Shown: piece after piece, positions 9,328 through 18,481 of the stretch
Position numbering within the stretch: the stretch's first letter is position 1
How the letters are laid out: every line of letters starts with the position of its first letter
Assembly: GCA_023665575.1 (NCBI GenBank)
Contig: JAMPDQ010000006.1
Span: forward strand, 1-64,000
Origin: Candidatus Amulumruptor caecigallinarius
Lineage (GTDB): Bacteria; Bacteroidota; Bacteroidia; Bacteroidales; Muribaculaceae
Reading direction: 5' to 3'
DNA: 64,000 nt
Made by a program: the position numbers and the translations under genes
The notes under the pieces: model-generated
The model's input: the letters and a program-made list of their open reading frames with translations, nothing else
Database searches by the model: none
Told to the model about the DNA's origin: nothing

Positions 9328-10695
9328 CTACTTCTTTTGGGCGTTGTTCCACCCCTTGTATTGAAAATCGCATTGATCCCATCCATCTGCGATGCGTGTG
9401 TAGGTGTTCTTGATTTTATTTTCCACCCACTCCTTGAGAATCTTTTGTTTTTCACTGCGTTCACACATCTGTTTCAACAGGTTGTAATCGTCAGACAGAT
9501 TAGCTTTATGACCCGGAATGCGATTGGTGAGTTTCACAAGTGCAATCACATCGCGATTCTTCTTGCGGTCTTTCATTATAAACGCTTCCGACACATCACC
9601 CGGTTGCATCGACTCCACGCGGCGTGCCACTTCCGGAGGTAAATCCTGCATCTCGAAGCGTGTACTTCCCGTGGAGGAATTCATCATGATTCCCTTGTTG
9701 TTCTTCGTCTCCTTGTCTTGTGAAATATATGTGGCGGCATCTTCAAACGTGAACTTTCCGCTCATCATTTCATTTCGCAGTGAGTCAAGTTTTGTCACAC
9801 CCTCGGCCAGATCTTTGGAATTAACTTTGGGGGTGATTAGAATATGGCGCACATTCACCTGCTCTCCCCTCTTGTCAATAAGCTGAATTATATGGAATCC
9901 ATATTCAGTCTCCACTACTTTTGACACCCTTTTCGGATCGGTGAGACTGAAAGCCACGGCCGAAAATTCCGGCACCCAATCAGCGCGGCCGTGATATCCA
10001 AGCTCACCACCCTGCATCGCGGAACCATCCTCACCATACATAATGGCAAGTGTCGAGAATTCCGCTTCCCCTCGATTCACTCTGTCGGCATATTCGCGGA
10101 GCCTTGATTTCACATCTTCAATCTCTTGCTCCGGGATTCTGGGGTTTACGGAAACGAGCTGTGTCTCCACCTGCATCGGCACATAAGGAATGCTGTCTTC
10201 CGGAAGAGATGCAAAATATTTTCTGACATCGGCCGGAGTGGCTTTAACATTCTTTGTCAATTGGCTTTGCACCTGCTCGATAATATATCCGTTAGACATC
10301 ATTTCCATGAGTTGCTGACGAAGCCGGGGCAAAGGTTTTTGAAAATACTCTTCCACTTTCTCCTTTGAGCCTAGGTTGGTCACAAAATAGTTGATACGCT
10401 TCTCTACACCGGCGGCCACCTGTGCCTCTGGGGCGGTAACAGTGTCTACTTTTGCCTGGTGCAAATATAGCTTGTCAACCGCAAGCCTCTCGGGTATAAC
10501 ACAATAGGGGTCACCATCAATAGTGCTGCCTTCCGATCTCAGCTGCGCATATGTTTCTTCAATCTCAGAACGATAAATCGGCTCATCGCCCACTACCCAG
10601 GCCACCTCGTCTATAACATTTTTTCTTATTGGTGCGGCCAAAGCACACAATGCTGCCAAAGCAGCTGCCGGAAAAATTAATCTGTATATTTTCAC
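9328..10695 (-). CDS. surA: SurA-like periplasmic peptidyl-prolyl isomerase
   Basis: Chaperone/isomerase for outer-membrane proteins. It has a signal peptide (residues 1-21, ending in CALAAP), a SurA N-terminal helical chaperone region (DEVAWVVGDEPIYRSEIEETYAQLR onward), and two parvulin domains. The first spans about residues 175-275, with FSTLAIMYGEDGSAMQGGELGYHGR; the second starts at VNVRHILITPKV near residue 281. At 455 residues it matches SurA length. It lies in the middle of a cluster of three foldase genes with the OstA-like gene downstream, as expected for an outer-membrane biogenesis operon. The symbol is used for the family; orthology to E. coli SurA is an inference. Confidence 0.88.
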   Translation of the reverse strand: MKIYRLIFPAAALAALCALAAPIRKNVIDEVAWVVGDEPIYRSEIEETYAQLRSEGSTIDGDPYCVIPERLAVDKLYLHQAKVDTVTAPEAQVAAGVEKRINYFVTNLGSKEKVEEYFQKPLPRLRQQLMEMMSNGYIIEQVQSQLTKNVKATPADVRKYFASLPEDSIPYVPMQVETQLVSVNPRIPEQEIEDVKSRLREYADRVNRGEAEFSTLAIMYGEDGSAMQGGELGYHGRADWVPEFSAVAFSLTDPKRVSKVVETEYGFHIIQLIDKRGEQVNVRHILITPKVNSKDLAEGVTKLDSLRNEMMSGKFTFEDAATYISQDKETKNNKGIMMNSSTGSTRFEMQDLPPEVARRVESMQPGDVSEAFIMKDRKKNRDVIALVKLTNRIPGHKANLSDDYNLLKQMCERSEKQKILKEWVENKIKNTYTRIADGWDQCDFQYKGWNNAQKK

Positions 10696-10718
10696 TTTTT
10701 AATGTTTTTTACAATTTA

Positions 10719-10735
10719 GAGTCTGTTAAATTTAT
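10719..10735. repeat. Single end of dispersed repeat family 1
   Basis: GAGTCTGTTAAATTTAT lies in the 68-bp gap between two foldase genes, preceded by TTTA as at other copies. It is short and degenerate beyond the first nine bases. Confidence 0.45.
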
Positions 10736-10763
10736 TTGACACTTGTCTTCAATATTGTTTTCC

Positions 10764-11696
10764 TCATTTTTTCTTACTTTTGATTTCTCCCGACAAAGGA
10801 TCGAACACACCAGGCTTCAATTTGCCCTCACTGATTTGATGACGATAAATTTCATTTAGCAGCGCTGTTCGTGACGCATCAACGTCGCCCGACCTAAGAA
10901 TCTCGGCAATTTTCACCTTGGCAAACTCATAAGGCATCTTCTCACCGGAGGGAATATATTCCGATATGTGCAGAAGGTATATTATGCCATTGTCGGACGT
11001 TTCGAAGTTTTTAACCGATTTCAGAAAGGCATCGGCGTCGTAAAACCGATACGGAATCTGCTCGGCAATCACATTCCATTCCTGCCATGTGTCCTTGAAA
11101 TATTCATATTGCGAGGCTTGTCGGAGTCCGGAATTCTCTATCTTGTCAATCGATTCATCGGTGAACTGCATCATCCATTTGCGGAGGTTGTCAATATTTT
11201 CAGCTGATTCTCCCACTTTCAGATATGCACCTTTTACGACAGGCTGCTCAAGAATCATCTCATCACCATATTGTTCGTAATATTTCTTTATGCGCTCATC
11301 GGTGACACGATTGGGAATATTTTCCATCATATTCGAGAGATATCTGTTCACAATCAAATTGTTGCGATAGCTCTCCACCATTTTTTCAATTTTGTCGAGA
11401 TCAGTGATGTTTTTTTCCGCCACATCGCGTAGCACAAGATCGCGCACCCACCCGGAAACAATACGCTTGAAGAGAGCGGTGCTGTCTTCCGGACTCAATC
11501 CCGCCGGAATTCTGCGTATCACATCTTCCATTCTCAGCGCGGAATCTCCCACAGCCACAAGCACCTCGTCACTTCCGCTTTCGTCGGGGGTGTCGGCATG
11601 ATTTTTTTCGCGCGAACATCCCGATGCGACGCCATTTAATGCAACTGCCAAAATGCCGATTATTATTTTCAGTGTCTGCCTCATTCTCATCAACAT
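10764..11696 (-). CDS. SurA-N-domain lipoprotein, probable foldase
   Basis: A 310-residue envelope protein with a lipoprotein signal: a hydrophobic stretch and then VASGC (cysteine near residue 27). The rest resembles the helical N-terminal region of SurA/PpiC proteins (VAVGDSALRMEDVIRRIPAGLSPEDS, then long helices, with KYYEQYGDEMILEQPVVKGAYLKVG). I see no clear parvulin catalytic domain, so it may be a chaperone-only member. Three methionines (residues 1, 3 and 5) are possible starts; I keep the longest. It is 68 bp upstream of the SurA-like gene on the same strand. The function is inferred from family and context. Confidence 0.75.
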   Translation of the reverse strand: MLMRMRQTLKIIIGILAVALNGVASGCSREKNHADTPDESGSDEVLVAVGDSALRMEDVIRRIPAGLSPEDSTALFKRIVSGWVRDLVLRDVAEKNITDLDKIEKMVESYRNNLIVNRYLSNMMENIPNRVTDERIKKYYEQYGDEMILEQPVVKGAYLKVGESAENIDNLRKWMMQFTDESIDKIENSGLRQASQYEYFKDTWQEWNVIAEQIPYRFYDADAFLKSVKNFETSDNGIIYLLHISEYIPSGEKMPYEFAKVKIAEILRSGDVDASRTALLNEIYRHQISEGKLKPGVFDPLSGEIKSKKK

Positions 11697-11807
11697 CTTG
11701 CTGATTTCAGTTCAATCAACAAAAATAATGATTTTTACTGAATTTTGAAACACAACAAATCCCAACCGATGTATGATTTCATCAATTTCCTTATAGTTTG
11801 TTTAATA

Positions 11808-11828
11808 GAGTCTGTTTCATAAAAAACA
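11808..11828. repeat. Single end of dispersed repeat family 1
   Basis: GAGTCTGTTTCATAAAAAAC, the clearest form of the family end. It directly abuts the stem-loop at 11831-11859, so on the minus strand it supplies the T-rich tail of the foldase terminator. Confidence 0.75.
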
Positions 11829-11859
11829 GAGTGGCACATGTTCATACGAACAGTGCCAC
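11808..11859 (-). terminator. Terminator of the 642-residue foldase gene, T-tract from repeat end
   Basis: On the minus strand, a GTGGCAC/GTGCCAC stem with an inner GTTC/GAAC pair (11831-11859) is followed by TCTGTTTTTTATGAAAC. It lies 45 bp after the stop codon at 11905. Confidence 0.75.
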
Positions 11860-11904
11860 CGCTATTATGCAATATTATGCAATCTGTAACTCGCGAAACC
11901 CGGA

Positions 11905-13833
11905 TTATTTTATTTGCTTAAGAACCTTCTCATTAACTTTTACCGGATATTTTTTCCTGAGTTGATTCTCCCATGCTTCCTGAAACTCATTCTGATAGTC
12001 GCTTGTGACAAGTCCTTTCACATCCGCCACCTCCTCGGGCTCCATGATTATGCGGGGGTTAATCATGAAATACACCTGATAATTGCTCATTGAGGGCGTA
12101 ACGACAGGGCCGCCAAACATAATATTGTCTACCATGGCGTTGGTGCCTTTAGAAACCAGCACCTTGTCAATTGCTATTTTGCGACCGAATTCTTTTCTCA
12201 GCACATCCACAACTGAATCAGCGGAAAGATTTACCGCACGCTGTTCGATAAGTGATTTCACGGAATCATTGAGCGTTTGCACGAGGAAACCCTTTACATG
12301 CGGTTCGGTCCATTTGTAATTCTCCTTGTGATCCTTGAAATATTTATCGAGACCCTCTGTGTCTTTCGCGGCCTTGTCCCACACTTTTTTCACACTCACT
12401 TCGTAAAGGAGACTGCCGTCGATATATTCCTTCATCAGATTGGAATATTCGGGAACTGTCTTTAGCAGAAGATCCTCTTCTGCATAAACGAGCTTATCGT
12501 TGTAATATTGATTCAATTTCTCTTTGAGAATTTCTGCAGCCCTCGCCGAAGCCGGATACTGTGGCATTGGATATTCAGCAACAAACTCTCCAACACTATT
12601 TTTCACACCGTCTACAGAGACAATGGGGAGATTTGCCAAAGCTCCCGACATGCATTCCTGTGCAAATACAGAATCAAGGCCCAAAGAATTTGCTTTATCG
12701 GTGAGCACTGAAAGCGTGGAGCCTATGATTTCCGCCTTATGCTTGCGTGCCAGCTTCTCGTTTTGATTATTCAACACCATGTTATAGCGTGGATCCATCC
12801 TATTGTTTATATGCGAAAGCACACGCGGACGCAACTCATCAATTGGTGCCGACTGCTTGCTACTGATTTTCTTTATGATGTGATAACCATATTCAGTGAG
12901 CACGGGCTTACTGATTTCACCATCGGTGAGTGCAAAAGAGACTGAGTCGAAAGCGGCCACCATTTCGCCGGCACCAAACCATGGGAGCATTCCGCCCTGA
13001 CGCGCGCTCATGCGGTCCTCGGAATTGTCAGTAGCTATTTCGCCGAATTTGCCGGGGTTAGCCATTACCAGGTTATAAAGGCTGTCTATTTCCTGCTTTG
13101 CCTTTGCCCTTCCTTCCGCATCTTTCCCCTGCGTGAGCTTCATGATATGTGCTACTTGGGCTTTTCCTCTTGCCTTGCGATGTTTGCCTCCCTTGAGGAT
13201 ATGGAATCCCATCGGGCTTTCCACAACTTCCGATATGCTTCCCTCAGGGGTGTTGTAGGCTGCGATTTCAAAGGCGTATGGATAAGTTTCCGATACAATA
13301 TAACCCATTCGTCCTCCCTTCGTGTTGGAGCCGCGGTCGTCAGAATATTTTATGGCAATATCACCAAAATCAGCACCATTTGCAACCAATTGTCTCAGAG
13401 AGTCGGCCTTCTGGCGCAATTTCTCGTTTTTATAATTATCTTTAGTCTTGAAAAGCATGATATGATATGCCTCAACCTCCTCCTTCGACCTGTTGAAAGC
13501 CTCATTTACGAGATTGTTCAGATACGCAGAGTCAGTAAGATAAGGAGTTGCGAGTTCGTGACGATACTGCTCCATCTCCTTGCGGAACTTTTCAACTGTG
13601 TCAAGACCCTCTGCCTTTGCATCAGCCACTTTCAGCTTATATAGTTTGAACATCTCCACATATTCATCAAGTGTTTGGGGATTAACCTGCTGCTGTGAAT
13701 TCTTGTTGTAAAGATATTCAAATTCCGATTTTGGCACATCTGTTCCGTTCACGGTCATTATCACCGGATCTTTTGCGGCGAAGCCAAGCGCAACTGCGCA
13801 AGCTCCCATGCCTGCCACCATTAATTTTTTCAT
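11905..13833 (-). CDS. Peptidyl-prolyl isomerase with two parvulin domains
   Basis: A 642-residue exported foldase of the PpiC/SurA superfamily. It has an N-terminal signal (residues 1-19, GACAVALGFAA), a SurA-like helical region (VNGTDVPKSEFEYLYNKN), and two consecutive rotamase domains. One starts at EAYHIMLFKTKDNY near residue 121, with DFGDIAIKYSDDRGSNTKGGRMGYI; the other starts at AQVAHIMKLTQG near residue 225, with GEIATDNSEDRMSARQGGMLPWFG. A long C-terminal helical and beta region is of unknown role. It is the first of the three foldase genes in the leftward cluster, separated by 208 bp from the next and ended by its own terminator. The role in outer-membrane protein folding is inferred from family and neighbours. 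Confidence 0.88.
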   Translation of the reverse strand: MKKLMVAGMGACAVALGFAAKDPVIMTVNGTDVPKSEFEYLYNKNSQQQVNPQTLDEYVEMFKLYKLKVADAKAEGLDTVEKFRKEMEQYRHELATPYLTDSAYLNNLVNEAFNRSKEEVEAYHIMLFKTKDNYKNEKLRQKADSLRQLVANGADFGDIAIKYSDDRGSNTKGGRMGYIVSETYPYAFEIAAYNTPEGSISEVVESPMGFHILKGGKHRKARGKAQVAHIMKLTQGKDAEGRAKAKQEIDSLYNLVMANPGKFGEIATDNSEDRMSARQGGMLPWFGAGEMVAAFDSVSFALTDGEISKPVLTEYGYHIIKKISSKQSAPIDELRPRVLSHINNRMDPRYNMVLNNQNEKLARKHKAEIIGSTLSVLTDKANSLGLDSVFAQECMSGALANLPIVSVDGVKNSVGEFVAEYPMPQYPASARAAEILKEKLNQYYNDKLVYAEEDLLLKTVPEYSNLMKEYIDGSLLYEVSVKKVWDKAAKDTEGLDKYFKDHKENYKWTEPHVKGFLVQTLNDSVKSLIEQRAVNLSADSVVDVLRKEFGRKIAIDKVLVSKGTNAMVDNIMFGGPVVTPSMSNYQVYFMINPRIIMEPEEVADVKGLVTSDYQNEFQEAWENQLRKKYPVKVNEKVLKQIK

Positions 13834-13954
13834 TATCTGAGAATTTTCATTTCAAGATTTATGAAACGGGCATTAAAGTGATTCTCCCGTCTTTTTCCAC
13901 TTTCATTAAACGAAAAGCCACCGGATTTATTGCCAATATGACCTGCATTTTTAG

Positions 13955-14010
13955 GCTCTGTTTTATAAAAAACAGCGGTTGCCGGGGCGGCATACTTTCA
14001 CGCAACCGGC
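13955..14010 (-). terminator. recQ terminator with repeat-end T-tract
   Basis: On the minus strand, just after the recQ stop codon (14012), a stem of GGTTGC with GCAACC (14002-14007 and 13977-13982, extended by further GC pairs) is followed by CTGTTTTTTATAAAACAG. That tail is a copy of the family 1 repeat end (13955-13973 on the plus strand, GCTCTGTTTTATAAAAAAC). Confidence 0.7.
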
Positions 14011-14011
14011 A

Positions 14012-16192
14012 TCAATTTCCCATGTCAGATACAAACTTCACCTTCATAAGCCGTATATCTTCCTCGGCATAGTCATCGTCAAATTCACTCATTGCCTCCT
14101 CTATGTCGCCATTGGGCGATTCCCGAAAATATTCAATCAGCTCTTCCTGCTGCTCATCGTCAAGAAATTGGTCGATGTAATATGATATGTCGATTCTTGT
14201 GCCCGACTCCACTATCGCATCAAGCTCCCTTATAAAATCCATAAATTCGATTCCAAGGCTTTCCGCTATTTCCTCAAGATCAATCTTACGGTCTACAGAC
14301 TGGATTATAGATACCTTTGTGTTGTTTTTTTTCGCTATAAGTTTCACCCGCATATCTTCGGGGCGCACTATGTCATTATCCTTGACATATGTCTTTATCA
14401 CATCAATAAATTCCTTGCCGAATTTATGTGCTTTGCCCGCACCCACCCCCGGGATTGCAAGTAATTCTTCATTAGAAATCGGATACATCGTGGCCATAGC
14501 CTCGAGCGACTGGTCGAGAAAAACAACATAGGGTGGAAGATTGTGCTTGCGCGAAATATCCTTGCGAAGACCTTTGAGAATACCATAAAGCTCCTCATCG
14601 GAGGCGCCGCCCACAGAATTTTGCATGGCGGCCTCAGTGTCGCTTTCAGAATAGTCAACATCCTCAACAATAGTGAAAGAAGCCGGTTTTTTACGATATT
14701 CATTCCCCTTCGGAGTGATTTTCAATATTCCGTAATTATCGAGATCCTTCTGAAGATAGCCGGCAATCACAGCCTGGCGAATCACCATCAAAACAAACTT
14801 TTCATCGCTATCTTTTTGGCTGCCAAACACCGGCAGACGATCATGCCTGTTCTGTTTGATTTCATCTGTGGCGCGTTCAATTAAGATATTCACAATATAT
14901 TCTGCTCGATAACGCTGGCCAACGGCCTCCACAGCCTCAAGCACATCGAGCAATTGCTCCTCGGCATCTGTGCGCTTTCTCGGATTCATACAGTTGTCAC
15001 AGTTGCAACATGTCTCTTCATCATATTCTTCTCCGAAATAATGTAGCAGAATCTTGCGGCGACACACTGATGACTCCGCATATTCTGCGGTTTCCATTAG
15101 CAGTTGATGTCCGATTTCCTGCTCCTGCACCGACTTGCTCTGCATCAGTTTGTCGAGTTTTTGCAAATCTTTTGGCGAATAAAATGTGATGCATCTTCCT
15201 TCACCCCCGTCACGCCCGGCACGACCCGTTTCCTGATAATATCCTTCAAGACTTTTGGGGATGTCGTAATGAATCACATATCTCACATCCGGCTTGTCAA
15301 TTCCCATTCCGAAAGCAATCGTGGCAACAATCACATCCACATCCTCCTTAAGGAATGCATCCTGATTTTGTGAACGCGTGGCGGCATCCATGCCGGCATG
15401 ATATGGCAACGCCTTTATATCATTAATACGCAACACTTCCGCGAGCTCCTCCACTTTCTTTCTGCTGAGACAATATATGATTCCCGAACGCCCCCGATTG
15501 TTTTTTACATATCTGATTATATCTCGCTCCGTATCATTATTTTTGGGCCTCACTTCATAATAGAGATTTTTTCTGTTGAAGCTCGATTTAAACACCTTTG
15601 CATTGAGGATGCAAAGATTTTTCATGATATCATACTGCACCTTTGGCGTTGCGGTGGCGGTGAGAGCAATGACGGGGAAATCTCCTATTTCTGATATAAT
15701 GGGACGTATTCTGCGATATTCGGGGCGAAAATCATGTCCCCATTCAGAGATACAGTGAGCTTCGTCTACAGCTACAAATGAGATTCTGATAGATTTGAGA
15801 AATTCCAGGTTCTCCTCCTTTGCCAGGGATTCCGGAGCCACATAGAGCAATTTTGTGCGTCCTTCGCGCACATCACGCTTCACTTCCTCAGCTGCCACTC
15901 TTGAGAGCGATGAATTCAGGAAATGCGCCACATGATCTTTTTCCTCAAAATTCCGGATAGCGTCAACCTGGTTTTTCATCAACGCGATGAGCGGCGACAC
16001 AACTATTGCCGTGCCTCCGCTCATCAGTGCCGGCAGCTGATAGCATAAGGATTTGCCACCGCCTGTAGGCATTAGAACAAACACATCATTGCCCTCAAGC
16101 AACGATTTAATTATTTCAAATTGGTTTCCTTTGAAGCTGTCAAATCCGAAGTGATATTTTAACGCTTCATAGATTTTTTCTGTATTAGACAT
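14012..16192 (-). CDS. recQ: ATP-dependent DNA helicase RecQ
   Basis: 3'-5' helicase of recombination and repair. Superfamily 2 motifs are clear: MPTGGGKSLCYQLPAL (Walker A, about residue 40), AVDEAHCISEWGHDFRPEY (DEAH box, about 141), and GRAGRDG (motif VI, about 323). The RecQ zinc-binding segment CCNCDNC follows near residue 397, then a winged helix (RQC) and an HRDC domain (LPPYVVFLDQSLEAMATMYPISNEELLAIPGVG). The extra C-terminal acidic tail ends near residue 726, longer than the roughly 610-residue E. coli enzyme and common in Bacteroidota. A consensus promoter lies 40 bp upstream, so it has its own transcript. Confidence 0.96.
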   Translation of the reverse strand: MSNTEKIYEALKYHFGFDSFKGNQFEIIKSLLEGNDVFVLMPTGGGKSLCYQLPALMSGGTAIVVSPLIALMKNQVDAIRNFEEKDHVAHFLNSSLSRVAAEEVKRDVREGRTKLLYVAPESLAKEENLEFLKSIRISFVAVDEAHCISEWGHDFRPEYRRIRPIISEIGDFPVIALTATATPKVQYDIMKNLCILNAKVFKSSFNRKNLYYEVRPKNNDTERDIIRYVKNNRGRSGIIYCLSRKKVEELAEVLRINDIKALPYHAGMDAATRSQNQDAFLKEDVDVIVATIAFGMGIDKPDVRYVIHYDIPKSLEGYYQETGRAGRDGGEGRCITFYSPKDLQKLDKLMQSKSVQEQEIGHQLLMETAEYAESSVCRRKILLHYFGEEYDEETCCNCDNCMNPRKRTDAEEQLLDVLEAVEAVGQRYRAEYIVNILIERATDEIKQNRHDRLPVFGSQKDSDEKFVLMVIRQAVIAGYLQKDLDNYGILKITPKGNEYRKKPASFTIVEDVDYSESDTEAAMQNSVGGASDEELYGILKGLRKDISRKHNLPPYVVFLDQSLEAMATMYPISNEELLAIPGVGAGKAHKFGKEFIDVIKTYVKDNDIVRPEDMRVKLIAKKNNTKVSIIQSVDRKIDLEEIAESLGIEFMDFIRELDAIVESGTRIDISYYIDQFLDDEQQEELIEYFRESPNGDIEEAMSEFDDDYAEEDIRLMKVKFVSDMGN

Positions 16193-16230
16193 GTATGAGG
16201 AGATTCACATTGGCGAAAAGCACCTATACA

Positions 16231-16262
16231 CAAAATTAAACAGAATATTTGTAAATTACAAT
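16231..16262 (-). promoter_or_regulatory. recQ promoter, Bacteroidota type
   Basis: On the minus strand, a TTG at the -33 position (16259-16261), a 20-bp spacer, then TAATTTTG (16238-16231), matching TAnnTTTG. It lies about 40 bp before the recQ ATG. Confidence 0.7.
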
Positions 16263-16282
16263 ATGTTCAGCGCTTTTTTACC

Positions 16283-17833
16283 CTACTCCGCAATCAAATC
16301 GGCTGTGGGAAGAGGCTGATGGGCCTGACGAAGCAAATCGTTGACTGTCTTGACAGGATTAAAAGTCTGAGCCGGCACTTCAATAAAGATTGTGTTCCAG
16401 TCGCTCATTGCGCCATTCCAAAGTCCGGGGAGTTCAAGAGCTTTGATTTCCACACCTTCGCGGCTTTTTGACGATATGAATCCGGTTGACTTGTCAACAT
16501 AATCGGGCAAATTGAATTTGTCGCCTTTGAAATCCTTTATAGACACTGCTAAATCCACCGGATTGAAATGAGTTGATTCTTTCATGAATTTAACGGCTTC
16601 CTTGTCTTTTGGATTAATCTGAGTTGACTCCAGAATCTGCGGGCTGACAGATCCGTCGGGATTATAGGCAAGGAAGGGGCCTCCACCGGGCTCACCCTCA
16701 TTTCTAACCATGCCGCACACGCGCAGCGGGCGATTGAATTTACCCAACAAAAGATTGATTTTCTCATCGCGCGACATTGCTTCTATGCCTTCCACACTTG
16801 TGCATAGCACTGTCAATAGAAAATTCTGCATATCTGCGAGTTGATCTTCTGTCGGCTCTCCGTTTGAGAGAATTCCGCAAAATTCATTGAGTCGCTGCTT
16901 CACAGCCACCAATGTTCCGCCGAGCACCCTCTTGTATTGAATAGTGGCATTCCTATGTGTATCAGGCACTACATTGTCAATATTCTTTATAAAAATCACA
17001 TCGGCATCAAGATCGTTGAGATTCTCAATCAAAGCGCCATGACCTCCGGGGCGGAAGAAAAGTTCGCCATTTTCGCGATATGGATCGTTATTCTTTGTAA
17101 CTGCAATTGTGTCGGTGTTTGCTTTCTGCACACTGTAGGTCACATCATATTCCACATCATATTCATGGCCGAGATGTCCGGACGCTTCCTCCACCTTGTA
17201 TTGCATCAAAGGCATGTGCTCTTCCGAGACTGTGAAATGCACATGCACCTTTTTATCCTTACCGGCGGCATATTTTGCGCCTTCGGCAAGGTGCTCTTCA
17301 AGTGGAGTGCGCGTTGTGCCTGTCACCTTGTGAAATTGCAGCAATGCCTTCGGAAGCTTGCCATAGTTCAGACCTGACTTCTCAAGCATCGCCTCGGCCA
17401 CTTCCTTGTAACGCTTTTGTTTCAGCATTGAAGCAATGCTCAATCCATGATGCGAAAGAGTCACGAAATTCAGACGGTTGAAGAAAGCGAAATCCTCGAT
17501 TCGATTGAAAAACTCTTTGATAAAATCATTATTGGGGGAATCATTTTTTCCGTTTACAAATGAATACACATCTTTGAACATACGGGATGCAGCTCCACTG
17601 GCAGGCACCATTTTGACTACGGTGCCCCCTTTTGCAAGGAATTCATCCCAGCAGGCAATTGCTCCCATCTCCATTTGCGGAGACAGTTTTGAGATGCCGT
17701 TGCCGATTACAGCCGGGCCGACAAGCCGCAGATAGGGAAACCCTTCTCTCAGCATTCGGAGCTGATCTTCAAGTTGTTTTTCCGTTATTCCTTTTGAATA
17801 TAGTTTCTCAAGATCTTTTGTGTCTAATTTCAT
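16283..17833 (-). CDS. DUF4301 family protein
   Basis: A 516-residue cytoplasmic protein without signal or membrane segments. It matches the Bacteroidota DUF4301 family: an N-terminal LVGPAVIGNGISKLSPQ, a glycine- and serine-rich VPASGAASRMFKD loop (about residue 81), HVHFTVSEEH, ELFFRPGGHGALIENLNDLDADVIFIKNIDNV, and GEPGGGPFLAYNPDGS. The nucleotidyltransferase-like look of the PASGAASRM loop and the RPGGHGALIENL segment suggests a UDP-sugar pyrophosphorylase-like fold, but no reaction can be assigned. It lies between recQ and a deaminase gene on the same strand. Confidence 0.8.
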   Translation of the reverse strand: MKLDTKDLEKLYSKGITEKQLEDQLRMLREGFPYLRLVGPAVIGNGISKLSPQMEMGAIACWDEFLAKGGTVVKMVPASGAASRMFKDVYSFVNGKNDSPNNDFIKEFFNRIEDFAFFNRLNFVTLSHHGLSIASMLKQKRYKEVAEAMLEKSGLNYGKLPKALLQFHKVTGTTRTPLEEHLAEGAKYAAGKDKKVHVHFTVSEEHMPLMQYKVEEASGHLGHEYDVEYDVTYSVQKANTDTIAVTKNNDPYRENGELFFRPGGHGALIENLNDLDADVIFIKNIDNVVPDTHRNATIQYKRVLGGTLVAVKQRLNEFCGILSNGEPTEDQLADMQNFLLTVLCTSVEGIEAMSRDEKINLLLGKFNRPLRVCGMVRNEGEPGGGPFLAYNPDGSVSPQILESTQINPKDKEAVKFMKESTHFNPVDLAVSIKDFKGDKFNLPDYVDKSTGFISSKSREGVEIKALELPGLWNGAMSDWNTIFIEVPAQTFNPVKTVNDLLRQAHQPLPTADLIAE

Positions 17834-17874
17834 GGTCTTAATGTTTTATAACAATAATATTATGAGGACAGACC

Positions 17875-18387
17875 TCAATATTTTATTTTATCCGGAGAAG
17901 ATGCCCATTTTTCAAATGCTCTTATAGTGTATTCGTTGCCTACATGTATACCCTTCAGATTGCGTTGCGTTGGCTCCTTGTCGAGCTCTTCATATATCTC
18001 CTTATCAGAAAAATCAATTGCATCGGCATCCTCTTTTGTGTTGCCATAATACACTTTTCTGACACCGGCCCAATATAGTGCACTGAGACACATGGGGCAT
18101 GGCTCGCAACTTGAATATACAGTGCATCCTGACAAGCTGAACGTATTGAGTTTGCGGCATGCGTTTCTTATGGCATTTATTTCGGCATGCGCTGTTGGGT
18201 CATTATCTCTTGTGACACTGTTATGTCCGGTCGACACAATCTCGTTATCCTTGATTATGACTGCGCCAAACGGTCCGCCTCCCGTCTCTACACTTTTTAG
18301 CGAAATGTCAGCTGCAAGTTTCATAAATTCAGGGTTGTAATGTTCTGTGTTTCTTGCAATTTCCTTCTTATCAGTAATTTCCTTCAT
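17875..18387 (-). CDS. Nucleoside/guanine deaminase
   Basis: Zinc-dependent deaminase of the cytidine deaminase-like superfamily. It has the HAEINAIR motif (zinc histidine and proton-shuttle glutamate, about residues 67-74) and SSCEPCPMCLSALYWAGV (the PCxxC zinc ligands, about 92-109). The 170-residue length and the C-terminal DKEIYEELDKEPTQRNLKG segment are closer to GuaD-type guanine deaminases than to the tRNA adenosine deaminase TadA, but this remains an inference. It is 41 bp upstream of the DUF4301 gene and may be co-transcribed with it. The 94 bp separating it from tilS include a degenerate match to the family 1 repeat near 18429-18475. Confidence 0.85.
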   Translation of the reverse strand: MKEITDKKEIARNTEHYNPEFMKLAADISLKSVETGGGPFGAVIIKDNEIVSTGHNSVTRDNDPTAHAEINAIRNACRKLNTFSLSGCTVYSSCEPCPMCLSALYWAGVRKVYYGNTKEDADAIDFSDKEIYEELDKEPTQRNLKGIHVGNEYTIRAFEKWASSPDKIKY

Positions 18388-18481
18388 CGTTTGTAATTGT
18401 ATCGGAGGATAGGCGCGGCATCCGACTCACAGTCTGATTCAAAAACGGCGCTGCTCCCATCCTATTAATTTAACATTAGTG

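Noticed and set aside
18429..18475. CAGTCTGATTCAAAAA and TTAACATTAGTG between the deaminase and tilS genes
   Set aside because: Both pieces resemble the family 1 left arm but are separated by unrelated sequence; too diverged to call.
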